A DNA stretch of 44,949 nt from Accumulibacter sp. (GTDB lineage Bacteria > Pseudomonadota > Gammaproteobacteria > Burkholderiales > Rhodocyclaceae): positions 1-44,949 of the forward strand of contig NZ_JAPUVR010000130.1 of assembly GCF_029255125.1 (NCBI RefSeq), read 5' to 3'. Made by a program: the position numbers and the translations under genes. Numbering within the stretch: the stretch's first letter is position 1; every line of letters begins with the position of its first letter. Positions 26,823-35,917 of this stretch are shown in pieces. The notes under the pieces were generated by a model, which saw only the letters and a list, made by a program, of their open reading frames with translations, was not told where the DNA came from and searched no databases.

Positions 26823-27800
26823 TCAGTTCTGCCTGACCAACTGGACGATCTGCGCTGCATCGAGCGAACGCGCTCGCGTCTGCATTTCGGGCAGATAGCG
26901 CGCCTGCAGTCCGCGCGCCTCACCGAGCATGTCGTCGAACGATTGGCGCAGCATCTGCGTCGTCAGGCTCCGCCCGCCGGCGTAGTAGCGTCGTGCGACA
27001 TGGCCCAGCGCATAGGTGCTGGCGAAGCTCATTCCCGAACTGACGGCCTGTTTGCCCAGGCCGCCAAGCAGTCCGCCGCCGAGCTTGCCGAGCAGGCCGC
27101 CGAGCAGTTTGCGGCCGGCCTGTTCGAGATACTGCGAGGTCAGACCGACGCCGAGCGTCGCCAGAAAGTCCTTGACATGCCCGCGGTCGAGCTCGAAGCC
27201 GTACGCCTGGCCAAGGCGGTAGACCAGCTTCATCTGCAGCGGGATGATCGCCATCGTGGACAGCGATTCGGGCAGCAGTTCAAGCGCGCCGTTGAGAATC
27301 GCCGCGTCGAGGATCAGTTTGTCGATCTCGGTCGGGCTCAGCGTCGCCGCGTGCATGACCGGCTGCTCGCCGGTCGCCGCCGCTGCACTGGCCGACGCGC
27401 CGGCGGCACCGGCAGGAGCCAGCGGCGCGCCAGCGATCGTCTCGGCCTGGCGGGCGTAGGCCGTCGACATCTCGGCATCGAGCCCCAGCGCCCGGCGCAG
27501 CTCGGCCAGGTAGGCTTGCTCCGGCGCCGACTGAACACCATCGGCGTTGCAGACGCAGACGGCCATTTCAAAGGCAAGCTGGCGCGTTTCGGGCGTGCTC
27601 AGGACGCTCGCTGCCGAGGCCAGCGAAACGCGCTTGAGCAGCACGTCCTGATAAAGCGCAGCCAGGTTGATCGTTCCTTCGCCCGCCAGTGCATCGGCGA
27701 TGCGCTTGATTTCGGCACGTTCTGCTTCATCCTTGGCGCCGTCGGCAAAAGCCGCCATCAGGCTCAAGGTGAGAATGGCTTGCTGCTCGTTTTCGTTCAT
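26823..27800 (-). CDS. TerB-like / DUF697-type protein
   Basis: 325 residues. The N-terminal part (about 1-115) resembles TerB/DjlA-like helical domains, with acidic motifs in [17 protein letters not shown] and [15 protein letters not shown]. An Ala-rich linker follows (about 120-150). The C-terminal part (about 155-300) resembles DUF697, with a glycine-rich segment containing repeated LLGxLGGG units that may associate with membranes. Family members are usually annotated as tellurite-resistance-related, but that function is not shown here. A GGGAGA ribosome site lies about 9 nt upstream of the ATG. It directly precedes selO. Confidence 0.8.
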   Translation of the reverse strand: MNENEQQAILTLSLMAAFADGAKDEAERAEIKRIADALAGEGTINLAALYQDVLLKRVSLASAASVLSTPETRQLAFEMAVCVCNADGVQSAPEQAYLAELRRALGLDAEMSTAYARQAETIAGAPLAPAGAAGASASAAAATGEQPVMHAATLSPTEIDKLILDAAILNGALELLPESLSTMAIIPLQMKLVYRLGQAYGFELDRGHVKDFLATLGVGLTSQYLEQAGRKLLGGLLGKLGGGLLGGLGKQAVSSGMSFASTYALGHVARRYYAGGRSLTTQMLRQSFDDMLGEARGLQARYLPEMQTRARSLDAAQIVQLVRQN

Positions 27801-27900
27801 GCGTGTCTGTCTCCCGGTGGATGGGTCTCATGGCACAGGGGAGTATCCACGAGTTCCCGGTCGCCGGCAACTAAACTCGCCGTGCCGTCGGCGGGCGCGC

Positions 27901-28923
27901 CTACTCGCCGTGTCGGCCGGCGCCGCGCGCGGCGCGCTGCAGGCGATCGGCTATCGCCGCCCACGCTGGCGCTGCCGGCGGCGCCTCGACGATGATCAGA
28001 TCGGCCGCCAGATTGTCGAGACGACGCAGCGCCGAATAAAGTCCCTCGGCGTACTCGGCGGGCTGGTCGGACAGGCGCTGGCTGATGCTTGCTGCCGCAT
28101 TGTCGGGCAGGCGGCTGTGGCAAAGGATGGCGCAGCGCCGGCCGCCGGCGCGTGCTTCGTCGATCGCCTGCTGTACTTGCGGCGTCGGCACCACACGCAG
28201 CGGCGTGTGCGGCGCGTAGTGTGCGGCGAGCGATCCGGAAACCCGTGGCGGTGTGGCGCTGCCGGGCGCCACGGTGGGCAGCGCACCGCTCACCGCGGCG
28301 ATCTGTTCCGGCGTGATGTGCCCGAGACGCAGCACGCGCGCGCCGACCGACGCCACGCACGAGAGGTCGAGAATGGTCGATTCGATGCCGATCGTGCAAG
28401 GTCCGCCGTCGAGGATCAAGGGTACGCGATCGCCCAGCTCGGCGCGCACGTGCGCCGCCTCGGTCGGGCTGATCCGCCCGAAGCGATTGGCCGAAGGCGC
28501 GGCAATTCCGCACTTTCCGCCGGCTCCGCCACCGGCGCGGGCAAAGGCGTGCAACAGCGCGAGCGCCAGCGGATGCGCCGGCACGCGCAGGCCGATCGTC
28601 GGCTGGCCGCCGGTGACGGCGAGCGGCACCCACGCTGCGCGCTTCAGGATCAGCGTCAGCGGGCCCGGCCAGAAGGCTGCAGCAAGCTTGTGGGCGAGTT
28701 CGGGAACCTCAACCGCCCATTGCTCGAGGTCGTCGGCGCTGGCCAGATGGACAATCAGCGGGTGATCGGCCGGCCGGCCTTTGGCCGCGAAGATCTTGCC
28801 GACGGCCGCCGGACTGGCGGCGTCGGCGCCCAGGCCGTAGACCGTCTCGGTCGGAAAAGCGACGATTTCGCCCGTCTGTAGCAGGCTTATCGCACGCGCC
28901 AGGGCGGCTGGCTCAATCGGCAT
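27901..28923 (-). CDS. tsaC: L-threonylcarbamoyladenylate synthase (long Sua5 form)
   Basis: 340 residues. It makes threonylcarbamoyl-AMP from threonine, bicarbonate and ATP for the t6A37 modification of ANN-decoding tRNAs. The N-terminal YrdC/TsaC domain shows GEIVAFPTETVYGLGADA, KGRPADHPLIVHL and CGIAAPSANRFGRISPT. A C-terminal Sua5 domain follows (about 215-340), which short TsaC lacks. The ATG at 28923 overlaps the purK stop by 11 bp; the frame continues further upstream but that is inside purK. Last gene of the folD-purE-purK-tsaC run. Confidence 0.93.
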   Translation of the reverse strand: MPIEPAALARAISLLQTGEIVAFPTETVYGLGADAASPAAVGKIFAAKGRPADHPLIVHLASADDLEQWAVEVPELAHKLAAAFWPGPLTLILKRAAWVPLAVTGGQPTIGLRVPAHPLALALLHAFARAGGGAGGKCGIAAPSANRFGRISPTEAAHVRAELGDRVPLILDGGPCTIGIESTILDLSCVASVGARVLRLGHITPEQIAAVSGALPTVAPGSATPPRVSGSLAAHYAPHTPLRVVPTPQVQQAIDEARAGGRRCAILCHSRLPDNAAASISQRLSDQPAEYAEGLYSALRRLDNLAADLIIVEAPPAAPAWAAIADRLQRAARGAGRHGE

Positions 28924-30070
28924 CGCCGATACCGATTGCCGCGCGCGCCTGCATGGCGAGCCGGCCGGCGTTTTGTGGGTCGTCGTCAAGCAGCGTGAAG
29001 TGTCCCATCTTGCGCCCGGGCCGCGCGTGGTGCTTGCCGTAGAGGTGCAGCTTGAGCGTCGGAAAGGCATACAGCGCGGCCCAGTCGGGTTCGCGATAGC
29101 GGGTTCCGGCAGGTGTGCTTTCGTACCAGAGATCGCCGAGCAGATTGACCATTGCCGCCGCTGAATGTGCGCGGGTTGACGCAAGCGGCAGGCCGCACAA
29201 GGCGCGTACCTGTTGTTCAAATTGGCTGCCATGGCAGGCGTCGAGCGTGTAATGACCGCTGTTGTGCGGTCGCGGCGCCATTTCGTTGACCACCAGGCGG
29301 CCATCGACGACGAAGAACTCGACCGCCAGCGTGCCGATGTAAGTCAGGCGCTCGGCGATCGTGGCGGCGATCGCGGCCGCGTCGTGGCTCAGTTGCGGCG
29401 CGATTGCGGCGGGCGCCAGCGAAACGTCGAGTATGCCTTGCCGGTGGCGGTTGCCGGCCGCCGGAAAGCTTGCCACCAGCCCGTTCTCGTCGCGCACCAG
29501 GACGATCGACAGCTCGTCATCCAGGCGCAGTTTCTTTTCGAGCACGCAGCTTTCGCTGCGCAAGTGTTGAAACGCGGCAAGCGCCTGCTCGCGGTCGGCG
29601 ACGACGGCCTGTCCCTTGCCATCGTAACCGAAGCGGGAGACCTTGAGAATGGCCGGGAAAAGCCCGGGATCTGCGGTGCGCAGGTCGTTCTCGCTGTGGA
29701 TGGCGGCGAAAGGTCCGTGCGGTAGCTGATGCTCGCGCAGAAAGCTTTTTTCGGCGATGCGGTTCTGGCAGACGGCGACCGCCGCCGCCGAAGGGCGGAC
29801 GACGACGAACTTGGCCAGGTAGTCCAGGGTTCCGGCCGGGACGTTCTCGAACTCGGTAGTGACTGCCGCGCAGGTTTCGGCCAACTGGTCGAGCGCGGCA
29901 TAGTCATCGTAGGCAGCGACCAGATGGCGGTCGGCCAGCAGTCCGGCCGGGCTGTGCGGGTCAGGGTCGAGGACCCAGACGCGATAACCCATTTCGTGCG
30001 CGGCACCGACGAAGAAGCGGCCGAGCTGGCCGCCGCCGAGCATGCAGAGTGTGGCCGGGGGAAGAATCAT
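28913..30070 (-). CDS. purK: 5-(carboxyamino)imidazole ribonucleotide synthase
   Basis: 385 residues. An ATP-grasp enzyme that carboxylates AIR to N5-CAIR in purine synthesis. It shows the N-terminal MLGGGQLGRFF loop, VTTEFENVP, the ATP-binding segment ILKVSRFGYDGKGQ, and NEMAPRPHNSGHYTLDACHGSQFEQQ with metal-binding residues. It lies 28 bp downstream of purE, which uses its product. The last 11 bp are shared with the tsaC start. Confidence 0.96.
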   Translation of the reverse strand: MILPPATLCMLGGGQLGRFFVGAAHEMGYRVWVLDPDPHSPAGLLADRHLVAAYDDYAALDQLAETCAAVTTEFENVPAGTLDYLAKFVVVRPSAAAVAVCQNRIAEKSFLREHQLPHGPFAAIHSENDLRTADPGLFPAILKVSRFGYDGKGQAVVADREQALAAFQHLRSESCVLEKKLRLDDELSIVLVRDENGLVASFPAAGNRHRQGILDVSLAPAAIAPQLSHDAAAIAATIAERLTYIGTLAVEFFVVDGRLVVNEMAPRPHNSGHYTLDACHGSQFEQQVRALCGLPLASTRAHSAAAMVNLLGDLWYESTPAGTRYREPDWAALYAFPTLKLHLYGKHHARPGRKMGHFTLLDDDPQNAGRLAMQARAAIGIGDAD

Positions 30071-30098
30071 CGGAGGCGACAGGGCTTGACGCGCAGCC

Positions 30099-30596
30099 TC
30101 ACACTTCGGGCAGTTTCATCGCCATTACCTTGTCCGCCAGCGCGCGGCGAAAATCGCTCAGCCGCTGCGCCAGTTCGGCGTCGCCGCTGGCCAGCATGGC
30201 GACCGCGAAAAGTGCGGCATTGGCGGCACCGGCTTCGCCGATGGCAAAAGTGGCGACCGGAATTCCTTTCGGCATCTGGACGATCGACAGCAGCGAATCC
30301 TGTCCGGCGAGTGCTTTCGACTGCACCGGGACGCCGAGCACGGGAACGATACTTTTGGCGGCGAGCATTCCCGGCAAGTGCGCGGCACCGCCAGCGCCGG
30401 CGATGATCGCACGCAGGCCGCGTGGCGCGGCACTCGCGGCGTAGGCAAAGAGCAGGTCGGGCGTGCGGTGCGCCGAGACGACACGCGTCTCGAAAGGCAC
30501 GCCGAATTCCTTGAGCAGCACGGCTGCCGCCTGCATGGTCGGCCAGTCGGAGTCGGAGCCCATGACGACGCCGACCAGGGGCGTTCCTTCAGCCAT
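30099..30596 (-). CDS. purE: N5-carboxyaminoimidazole ribonucleotide mutase
   Basis: 165 residues. A class I PurE that rearranges N5-CAIR to CAIR after PurK. It shows the GSDSDWPTM phosphate-binding loop, the catalytic-histidine motif [14 protein letters not shown] and the [11 protein letters not shown] loop. The ATG at 30596 overlaps the folD stop by 8 bp; a TTG three codons earlier is in frame but less likely. The overlap with folD suggests co-translation of a folate one-carbon enzyme with purine enzymes. Confidence 0.96.
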   Translation of the reverse strand: MAEGTPLVGVVMGSDSDWPTMQAAAVLLKEFGVPFETRVVSAHRTPDLLFAYAASAAPRGLRAIIAGAGGAAHLPGMLAAKSIVPVLGVPVQSKALAGQDSLLSIVQMPKGIPVATFAIGEAGAANAALFAVAMLASGDAELAQRLSDFRRALADKVMAMKLPEV

Positions 30597-31449
30597 CGCG
30601 GCCAACCTTTCTTTCGGCCGCTTCCAGCGTGTTGGCGAGGAGCATCGTGATCGTCATCGGACCGACTCCGCCGGGTACCGGGGTGATCGCCGAAGCGATC
30701 TGACTCACCGCCGGAAAGTCGACGTCGCCGCACAGCTTTCCATCCGGCAGACGGTTGATTCCGACATCGATCACGACAGCGCCCGGCTTCACCATGTCGG
30801 CGGTGACAAAGCGCGCCTTGCCCAGCGCGGCGATCAGGATGTCGGCGCGGCGCGTATGGAAGGCGAGGTCGCGCGTCTGCGAATGGCAGACGGTGACCGT
30901 CGCGTTCGCCTGCATCAGGAGCATCGCCATCGGCTTGCCGACGATGTTCGAGCGCCCGAGAACGACGGCCTCCTTGCCCTTCAACTCGATTCCCGCTTCG
31001 CCAAAGAACTTCATCACGCCGTAGGGCGTGCAGGGAATGAAGCGCGCATGGCCCTGCATCAGTGCGCCGACGTTCTCGGCGTGAAAACCGTCGACGTCCT
31101 TATCCGGAGAAATGGCGGCAAGCACCGCGTCGCTGTCGAAGTGCCTGGGCAGCGGGAGCTGGACAAGGATGCCGTGAATGGTCGGGTCGGCGTTGAGTTC
31201 GGCGATACGCGTCAGGACGCGCTGCGGCTCGACATCCGCCGGGTAGGTGATTTTCTCCGAGCGCAGCCCGGCCTGCGCGCAGGCGTTGACCTTGTTGCGC
31301 ACATAAACCTGCGAAGCGGCGTCTTCGCCGACCAGAATGACCGCCAGGCCAGGCTGCGCGCCGCGCGCGGTCAGCGCGTCGGCGCGTGTCTTGAAGTCGG
31401 CGCGCAGCTTCTGGGCCAGCGCGTTTCCGTCGAGGATCAGGGCGGTCAT
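30589..31449 (-). CDS. folD: Methylenetetrahydrofolate dehydrogenase/cyclohydrolase
   Basis: 286 residues. It interconverts 5,10-methylene-, methenyl- and 10-formyl-tetrahydrofolate, supplying formyl groups for purine synthesis. Landmarks are [18 protein letters not shown] with the catalytic lysine, [50 protein letters not shown] and the C-terminal [15 protein letters not shown]. The ATG at 31449 has AGGA about 9 nt upstream. The frame open beyond it runs through a hairpin and purine-rich spacer and is not coding. Confidence 0.97.
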   Translation of the reverse strand: MTALILDGNALAQKLRADFKTRADALTARGAQPGLAVILVGEDAASQVYVRNKVNACAQAGLRSEKITYPADVEPQRVLTRIAELNADPTIHGILVQLPLPRHFDSDAVLAAISPDKDVDGFHAENVGALMQGHARFIPCTPYGVMKFFGEAGIELKGKEAVVLGRSNIVGKPMAMLLMQANATVTVCHSQTRDLAFHTRRADILIAALGKARFVTADMVKPGAVVIDVGINRLPDGKLCGDVDFPAVSQIASAITPVPGGVGPMTITMLLANTLEAAERKVGRDG

Positions 31450-31462
31450 CTGGGCTATTCCT

Positions 31463-31533
31463 GAGACGAGAGAGGGAAGGGAGGGAAGGGAGCGGAGAGC
31501 GGGAAGCTGCAGCGGCGCCGGCTGCCGGCGCCG
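31463..31533 (-). terminator. GC hairpin followed by a polypyrimidine tract between iorB and folD
   Basis: In the direction of transcription a perfect 9-bp stem (CGGCGCCGG and CCGGCGCCG, positions 31513-31533, 3-nt loop) is followed by about 44 nt of almost pure C and T in the minus strand (31463-31506). There is no uniform T-run, so it is not a textbook intrinsic terminator. The C-rich, G-poor stretch could be a Rho loading site or a folD leader element. Confidence 0.35.
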
Positions 31534-31579
31534 GCCGCAAGGGTGAAGATTCTTTTGGCGGGCATTTCCTGGCTGGCGA

Positions 31580-32212
31580 TCAGGCCGGCGCGGCAGCTTT
31601 CTCGGCCTCTTCGGCCGCTTGCCGGCCGGCCGCGAAAGCCTTGCGGTTGAGTTCGACGAGGGCCGGCTTCTTGCTCGCAAAGCGTTGCAGAATGCAGCGT
31701 TCGAGGACCTCGGCGGGAAACGGCAGATGGTCGGAAATGGCTCCCAGCATGACCGTGTTGCCGAGCCGGATGTCGCCCAGCTCGAGCGCAATGGCCGAGG
31801 CGTCGAAGGAAACGACATGCGTGCCGGCGGCGCGGATTTCGCCGACCGGGTCGGCCGGATACGCGTAGAGCCCGAGTTCGACGATCGGTGGGACAAGACG
31901 GCCGGAATTCATCAGCACCAGCCCGCCCGGGCGCAGCATGTGGCGCCAGCGCATCGCCTCGGCTGCTTCAAAACCGAGGACGACATCGGCCGACCCCGGC
32001 GTGACCTGTGGCGAGAGCACCTTGCGGCCAAAGCGCAGGTGCGAGGAGACGACCCCGCCGCGCTGCGCCATGCCGGCGACTTCGGTCTTCTTGACGTCGT
32101 GGCCGAGCGCGATTGCCGCTTCGGCGAGGATTTCGGTCGCGGTCATCACGCCCTGACCACCGGTTCCGACGACGAGGATGTTGGTGGTCGCGAAGTGGCC
32201 TTCTTCAGACAT
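31580..32212 (-). CDS. iorB: Indolepyruvate oxidoreductase subunit beta
   Basis: 210 residues. The gamma-type domain of 2-oxoacid:acceptor oxidoreductases; together with IorA it oxidatively decarboxylates aryl pyruvates such as indolepyruvate to aryl-CoA, reducing ferredoxin or a similar acceptor. Seen are [23 protein letters not shown], the [13 protein letters not shown] block and [15 protein letters not shown]. The ATG at 32212 follows the iorA stop by 61 bp. A short Ala/Glu/Lys-rich tail ends the chain. Confidence 0.92.
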   Translation of the reverse strand: MSEEGHFATTNILVVGTGGQGVMTATEILAEAAIALGHDVKKTEVAGMAQRGGVVSSHLRFGRKVLSPQVTPGSADVVLGFEAAEAMRWRHMLRPGGLVLMNSGRLVPPIVELGLYAYPADPVGEIRAAGTHVVSFDASAIALELGDIRLGNTVMLGAISDHLPFPAEVLERCILQRFASKKPALVELNRKAFAAGRQAAEEAEKAAAPA

Positions 32213-32273
32213 CGGATTACACTCTCTTCCCACAAGGACAGGCGCGCCGAGCGTTACCGCAGCGTGCCGGGTT

Positions 32274-34157
32274 TCAGCTTGTCTTGACGATCTTGATCGG
32301 CATTGCCAGCGTGTCGACATGCACGATTGCGTCCGGTGCGCAGGGCTTCAGGCAGAGCCCGCAACCAGTGCACGCGGCGCTCTCGATGCGCACGAAAGCG
32401 AGGTCGACTTCGCGCCCGCTCGCCTTCCTGACCCGGTCGCGGCGCGTGACGTGGATCGCCGGGCAGCCGACATCAACGCAGTTGCCGCAACCGGTGCACT
32501 TGTCTTCGATCACCGTATAAGGCTTCAGCGCGTGGTAGTCCTTGATCAGCACACAGGGCTGACTGGTGATGATCACCGACGGCTCGGGGATCTTGGTTTC
32601 TTCGCGCAGCGTGCGCAGCAACACCGGCAATTCGTAGGCATTGACCAGGTGGACGCGCTCGTCGCGCACGCCGAGAGCCTTGACCAGGCGAACGAAATCG
32701 ACTCGCGGCGCGTCCTCGCCGTGGATGTCGCGCCCGCTGCCCGGGTTGTCCTGGCCGCCGGTCATGCCGACCGCGCGGTTGTCGAGGAGCAGGACGGTGA
32801 CGTTGCCGCGGTTGTAGACGATGTCGAGCAAACCCTGCATTCCCATATGCAGGAAAGTCGAGTCACCGATGACGGCGACGATCTTCTGGCCCTTTTCGGC
32901 GTCGCTACGTCCCTTGTCGAGGCCGAGCGCCATGCCCATCGAGGCGCCCATCGAGATGCACGCGTCGAGCGCGTTCCATGGTTGGCCGAAGCCGAGCGTG
33001 TAGCAGCCGATATCGCCCGAAATGGTGACGTTGCGCAATTGCGAGAGCGTGTAGTACACGCCGAGATGCGGGCAGGCGACGCACATCGTCGGCGGTCGCG
33101 GAAAAACCGGCAAAGCGGGGGTGGGCGCCGCCGGCGGCTCGGGTTCGCCGAGCAGGCGGGCAATCGCCGGTTTCAGTATCTGCGGCGACAATTCGCCCGA
33201 AAGGGGCAGGATGTCCTTGCCGGCGACGGCGATTCCCTGTGCCTTCAGCTCGCTTTCGATCAGCGGCTCGACTTCCTCGACGACGACGATTCGTTCGCAC
33301 TGTTCGGCAAAGGCGCGCAGGCGATCGAAAGGCAGCGGATACGAGAAGCCCAGCTTGAACACGGGGGCCGCTGGAAAGCTTTCGCGCACGTGCATGTACG
33401 CCGGCCCGCTGGTAATGAAGCCGACCCGCCGGTCGCTGCCCGTCTCCGCGAAGTTCAGCTCGGAGGTCTCGGCTGCGCTGCGCAAGTTGCGCTCGCGTTC
33501 AAACATCAGCGGCAGGCGGCGGCCGGCCGCGCTCGGCACCATCACCCAGCGCCCGACATCCTTGCGGAATCCGGCGACCGCCGGCTCGCTGCGCTCACCC
33601 ACCGTCACCAGTCCCTTGACGTGGCAGATGCGCGTCGTCAGGCGGAGGATGACCGGCACCTCGAAACGCTCGGAGAGGGCGAAGGCGGCCAGCGTGAACG
33701 CGTGCGCTTCCTGCGAATCAGCCGGTTCAAGCAGCGGCACGTGCGCGAAGCGGCCCCAGAAACGCGAATCCTGCTCGTTCTGTGACGACGACAGGCCGAC
33801 ATCGTCGGCAATCGCGATCACCAGGCCGCCGACGACGCCGGTCAGGGTCATCGTCATCAGCGCGTCCGACGCAACATTCATGCCGACATGCTTCATCGCG
33901 CAGAAGCTGCGTGAGCCGGCCATGGCGGCGCCGAGCGCGACTTCCAGCGAGACCTTTTCGTTGACCGACCACTCGCTGTAGATGTCGGGGTAGGTGGCCA
34001 GGGCTTCCAGGATTTCGGTTGATGGCGTTCCCGGATACGCCGCAGCGACGCGCGCACCCGCTTCCCAGACGGCACGTGCGACCGCCTCGTTGCCCGACAT
34101 GAGAAGGCGGCTGGCTGCCGCTGGCCGCCGGGTGCTTACTGACGCTGCCGTGCTCAT
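32274..34157 (-). CDS. iorA: Indolepyruvate ferredoxin oxidoreductase subunit alpha
   Basis: 627 residues. A fused alpha subunit with an N-terminal pyrimidine-binding domain (SGNEAVARAVWEAG, AAYPGTPSTEI, SVNEKVSLEVALGA) and a middle linker domain. The TPP-binding domain carries CVACPHLGVYY, GDIGCYTLGFGQPWNALD and GDSTFLHMGMQG. Two C-terminal 4Fe-4S motifs follow, CTGCGNCxxxxCP and CTGCGLCLKPCAP. It works with IorB in aromatic amino acid or aryl acetate metabolism. GGAGAGGCG immediately precedes the ATG as ribosome site. Its start lies only 27 bp past the tRNA-Arg terminator, so its promoter must overlap that element or transcription relies on read-through. Confidence 0.93.
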   Translation of the reverse strand: MSTAASVSTRRPAAASRLLMSGNEAVARAVWEAGARVAAAYPGTPSTEILEALATYPDIYSEWSVNEKVSLEVALGAAMAGSRSFCAMKHVGMNVASDALMTMTLTGVVGGLVIAIADDVGLSSSQNEQDSRFWGRFAHVPLLEPADSQEAHAFTLAAFALSERFEVPVILRLTTRICHVKGLVTVGERSEPAVAGFRKDVGRWVMVPSAAGRRLPLMFERERNLRSAAETSELNFAETGSDRRVGFITSGPAYMHVRESFPAAPVFKLGFSYPLPFDRLRAFAEQCERIVVVEEVEPLIESELKAQGIAVAGKDILPLSGELSPQILKPAIARLLGEPEPPAAPTPALPVFPRPPTMCVACPHLGVYYTLSQLRNVTISGDIGCYTLGFGQPWNALDACISMGASMGMALGLDKGRSDAEKGQKIVAVIGDSTFLHMGMQGLLDIVYNRGNVTVLLLDNRAVGMTGGQDNPGSGRDIHGEDAPRVDFVRLVKALGVRDERVHLVNAYELPVLLRTLREETKIPEPSVIITSQPCVLIKDYHALKPYTVIEDKCTGCGNCVDVGCPAIHVTRRDRVRKASGREVDLAFVRIESAACTGCGLCLKPCAPDAIVHVDTLAMPIKIVKTS

Positions 34158-34184
34158 CGCCTCTCCTAGCGAAGGTCTTCACGC

Positions 34185-34215
34185 AAAAACAATGGGCTAG
34201 CTTGCGCTAACCCAT
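34185..34215 (-). terminator. Rho-independent terminator of tRNA-Arg
   Basis: On the minus strand ATGGGTTAGC, loop GCAA, GCTAGCCCAT forms a 10-bp stem with one G-T pair and a stable GNRA tetraloop, followed by TG and five Ts (34189-34185). It lies 7 bp past the tRNA 3' end and just ahead of iorA. Confidence 0.85.
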
Positions 34216-34222
34216 GTTCTTA

Positions 34223-34299
34223 TGGCACGCCCGGAGCGATTCGAACGCCCGACCCCTTGGTTCGTAGCCAAGTACTCTATCCAGCTGAGCTACGGGCGC
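34223..34299 (-). tRNA. tRNA-Arg (anticodon ACG)
   Basis: 77 nt including an encoded CCA. Acceptor arms GCGCCCG and CGGGCGT pair with one G-U. The D arm is GCTCAGCTGGATAGAGT. The anticodon stem CTTGG/CCAAG encloses loop CTACGAA with anticodon ACG at plus positions 34263-34265. The T arm is GGGCG-TTCGAAT-CGCTC. The A34 is normally deaminated to inosine by TadA to read CGU, CGC and CGA. It appears to be a single-gene transcription unit. Confidence 0.98.
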
Positions 34300-34315
34300 G
34301 TTGCCATGGGTCGCC

Positions 34316-34344
34316 ATTGTACACAGGCCGCCGGCGCGGCTCAA
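34316..34344 (-). promoter_or_regulatory. Sigma-70 promoter of tRNA-Arg
   Basis: On the minus strand TTGAGC (34344-34339) and TACAAT (34321-34316) are separated by exactly 17 bp, matching TTGACA/TATAAT at four and five positions. Transcription would start near 34309, about 10 nt ahead of the mature tRNA. Confidence 0.75.
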
Positions 34345-34427
34345 GCGGTATCTCGTCAGGCAAGCGCGGCCTGCCATGCGGGGTGGGGCAATTCCTTGCC
34401 GCCGTCCGGCTTGCCGCGTGCCCGATC

Positions 34428-35123
34428 CTACTCGTCGGCGCCGACCAGTTCGACGGCAAGTTCGCCGATTCCCGTGACGCCAGCGGTCAGCACGTCGCCG
34501 CGCAGCACGGTAGACACGCCGGCCGGTGTCCCGGTGAAGATCAGGTCGCCGGCGGCGAGCCTGACATAGGTCGACAGATTGGCGATGATTTCAGCGATCT
34601 TCCACGACATCTGCGCCAGATCGCCCTGTTGGCGGACCTGACCATTGACCGCCAGCCAGATCGCACCGCTCGCCGGGTGACCGACCCGCGCTGCCGGCTG
34701 AATGGCGCCGAGCGGTGCGCTTTCGTCGAAGCCCTTGCTCATGTCCCACGGGTGGCCCTTGTCCTTCGCCCGCTTCTGCAAGTCGCGGCGGGTCAGGTCG
34801 ATGCCCACCGCGTAGCCATGGACGAGTTCGAGCGCGCGTGCCGGCGCGATGTCGGAACCGCCACCGGCCAGCGCGACGACCAGTTCGACTTCGTGCTGGA
34901 GATCGCGGGTGGCCGGCGGATAGCGTACTTTGCCGCCGCCGGGGACGATCGCATCCGCCGGTTTGCTGAAGAAGAACGGTGGTTCGCGCGTGTCGGCGCC
35001 CATTTCGGCGGCATGGTCGGCATAGTTGCGGCCGACGCAATAGACGCGGCGGACCGGAAACAGCGCGTCGCTGCCGGCGATCGGGACGGCCGGCAGCGCT
35101 GGCGGGGGGAAAGCGTAGGACAT
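34428..35123 (-). CDS. Fumarylacetoacetate hydrolase (FAH) family protein
   Basis: 231 residues. The small FAH-fold hydrolase/isomerase/decarboxylase type acting on 2-oxoacid-like substrates with a divalent metal. Seen are [18 protein letters not shown], the [15 protein letters not shown] loop, the metal-ligand [11 protein letters not shown] region, [16 protein letters not shown] and [11 protein letters not shown] near the C-terminus. The exact substrate cannot be told; acylpyruvase or oxaloacetate decarboxylase-type activity is typical of this size. The ATG at 35123 has AGGAG about 6 nt upstream. It is 25 bp downstream of nif3. Confidence 0.9.
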   Translation of the reverse strand: MSYAFPPPALPAVPIAGSDALFPVRRVYCVGRNYADHAAEMGADTREPPFFFSKPADAIVPGGGKVRYPPATRDLQHEVELVVALAGGGSDIAPARALELVHGYAVGIDLTRRDLQKRAKDKGHPWDMSKGFDESAPLGAIQPAARVGHPASGAIWLAVNGQVRQQGDLAQMSWKIAEIIANLSTYVRLAAGDLIFTGTPAGVSTVLRGDVLTAGVTGIGELAVELVGADE

Positions 35124-35148
35124 GAGTTCTCCTGTTCGGGAAAGGGGG

Positions 35149-35895
35149 TCAGACGGGATTGTCAAGATCGACGAAGTCGCAGTGCAGGCCGCAGTGTTCG
35201 GCCAGGTGTTCGGCCAGCGCGCGGACGCCGTAGCGTTCGCTGGCATGGTGCCCGGCGGCGATGAAGGCGGTGCCCGATTCGCGCGCCAGGTGCACAGTCT
35301 GCTCCGAGATCTCGCCGCTCAGATAGGCGTCGACGCCGAGGGCAATCGCCTGCTCGAAGAGATTCTGCGCGGCGCCCGAGCACCAGGCGATTCGGCTGAT
35401 CGTGCAACTCGCCTCGCCGATGACCAGCGGTGCCCGCTGCAGGCGGCTGCTAACGTGCTTGGCCAGCTCGCCGAGCGTCGTCGGGACGGCGAGATGCCCG
35501 AACCAGCCGATGTCCTGCTCGCCGAAGCGGCCATCAACCCGCCAGTCGAGCTGCCCGGCGAGCTGCGCGTTGTTGCCCAGTTCGGCGTGGCTGTCGAGCG
35601 GCAAGTGGTAAGCAATCAGGTTGATCTCGTGCGCCAGAAGCAAGTGCAGCCGCTTGCGCCGGATGCCGACGATGCGCGCGTCTTCACCACGCCAGAACCA
35701 CCCGTGATGAACCAGAATGGCGTCGGCATTACGTTCGATGGCCGCTTCGATGAGCCCGGCACTCGCGCTGACGCCGGCGACGACGCGCTCGATTTCAGGC
35801 CGTCCTTCCACTTGCAGGCCGTTTGGGCAATAATCGCGCCAGCGTCCTGCGTCCAGCAGGCCATCCAGATAGCGTGTCAGTTCGTCGCGCTTCAT
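35149..35895 (-). CDS. Nif3-like dinuclear metal centre protein
   Basis: 248 residues. The Nif3/YbgI family forms toroidal hexamers with a two-metal site; the biochemical role is unsettled although GTP cyclohydrolase type I type 2 is the usual database name. Seen are [11 protein letters not shown], the metal-binding [19 protein letters not shown] near residues 95-105, [14 protein letters not shown] and the C-terminal [17 protein letters not shown] lies 7 nt upstream of ATG 35895. The divergent protease gene starts only 22 bp away. Pairs of nif3 and a DegS/HtrA-like gene are common in betaproteobacteria. Confidence 0.92.
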   Translation of the reverse strand: MKRDELTRYLDGLLDAGRWRDYCPNGLQVEGRPEIERVVAGVSASAGLIEAAIERNADAILVHHGWFWRGEDARIVGIRRKRLHLLLAHEINLIAYHLPLDSHAELGNNAQLAGQLDWRVDGRFGEQDIGWFGHLAVPTTLGELAKHVSSRLQRAPLVIGEASCTISRIAWCSGAAQNLFEQAIALGVDAYLSGEISEQTVHLARESGTAFIAAGHHASERYGVRALAEHLAEHCGLHCDFVDLDNPV

Positions 35896-35917
35896 TTTTC
35901 GGCTCCCCCATTTTCCC

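Noticed and set aside
26823-27800. Tellurite resistance determinant
   Set aside because: Only the TerB-like fold is present; terC, terD, terZ and other ter genes are absent.
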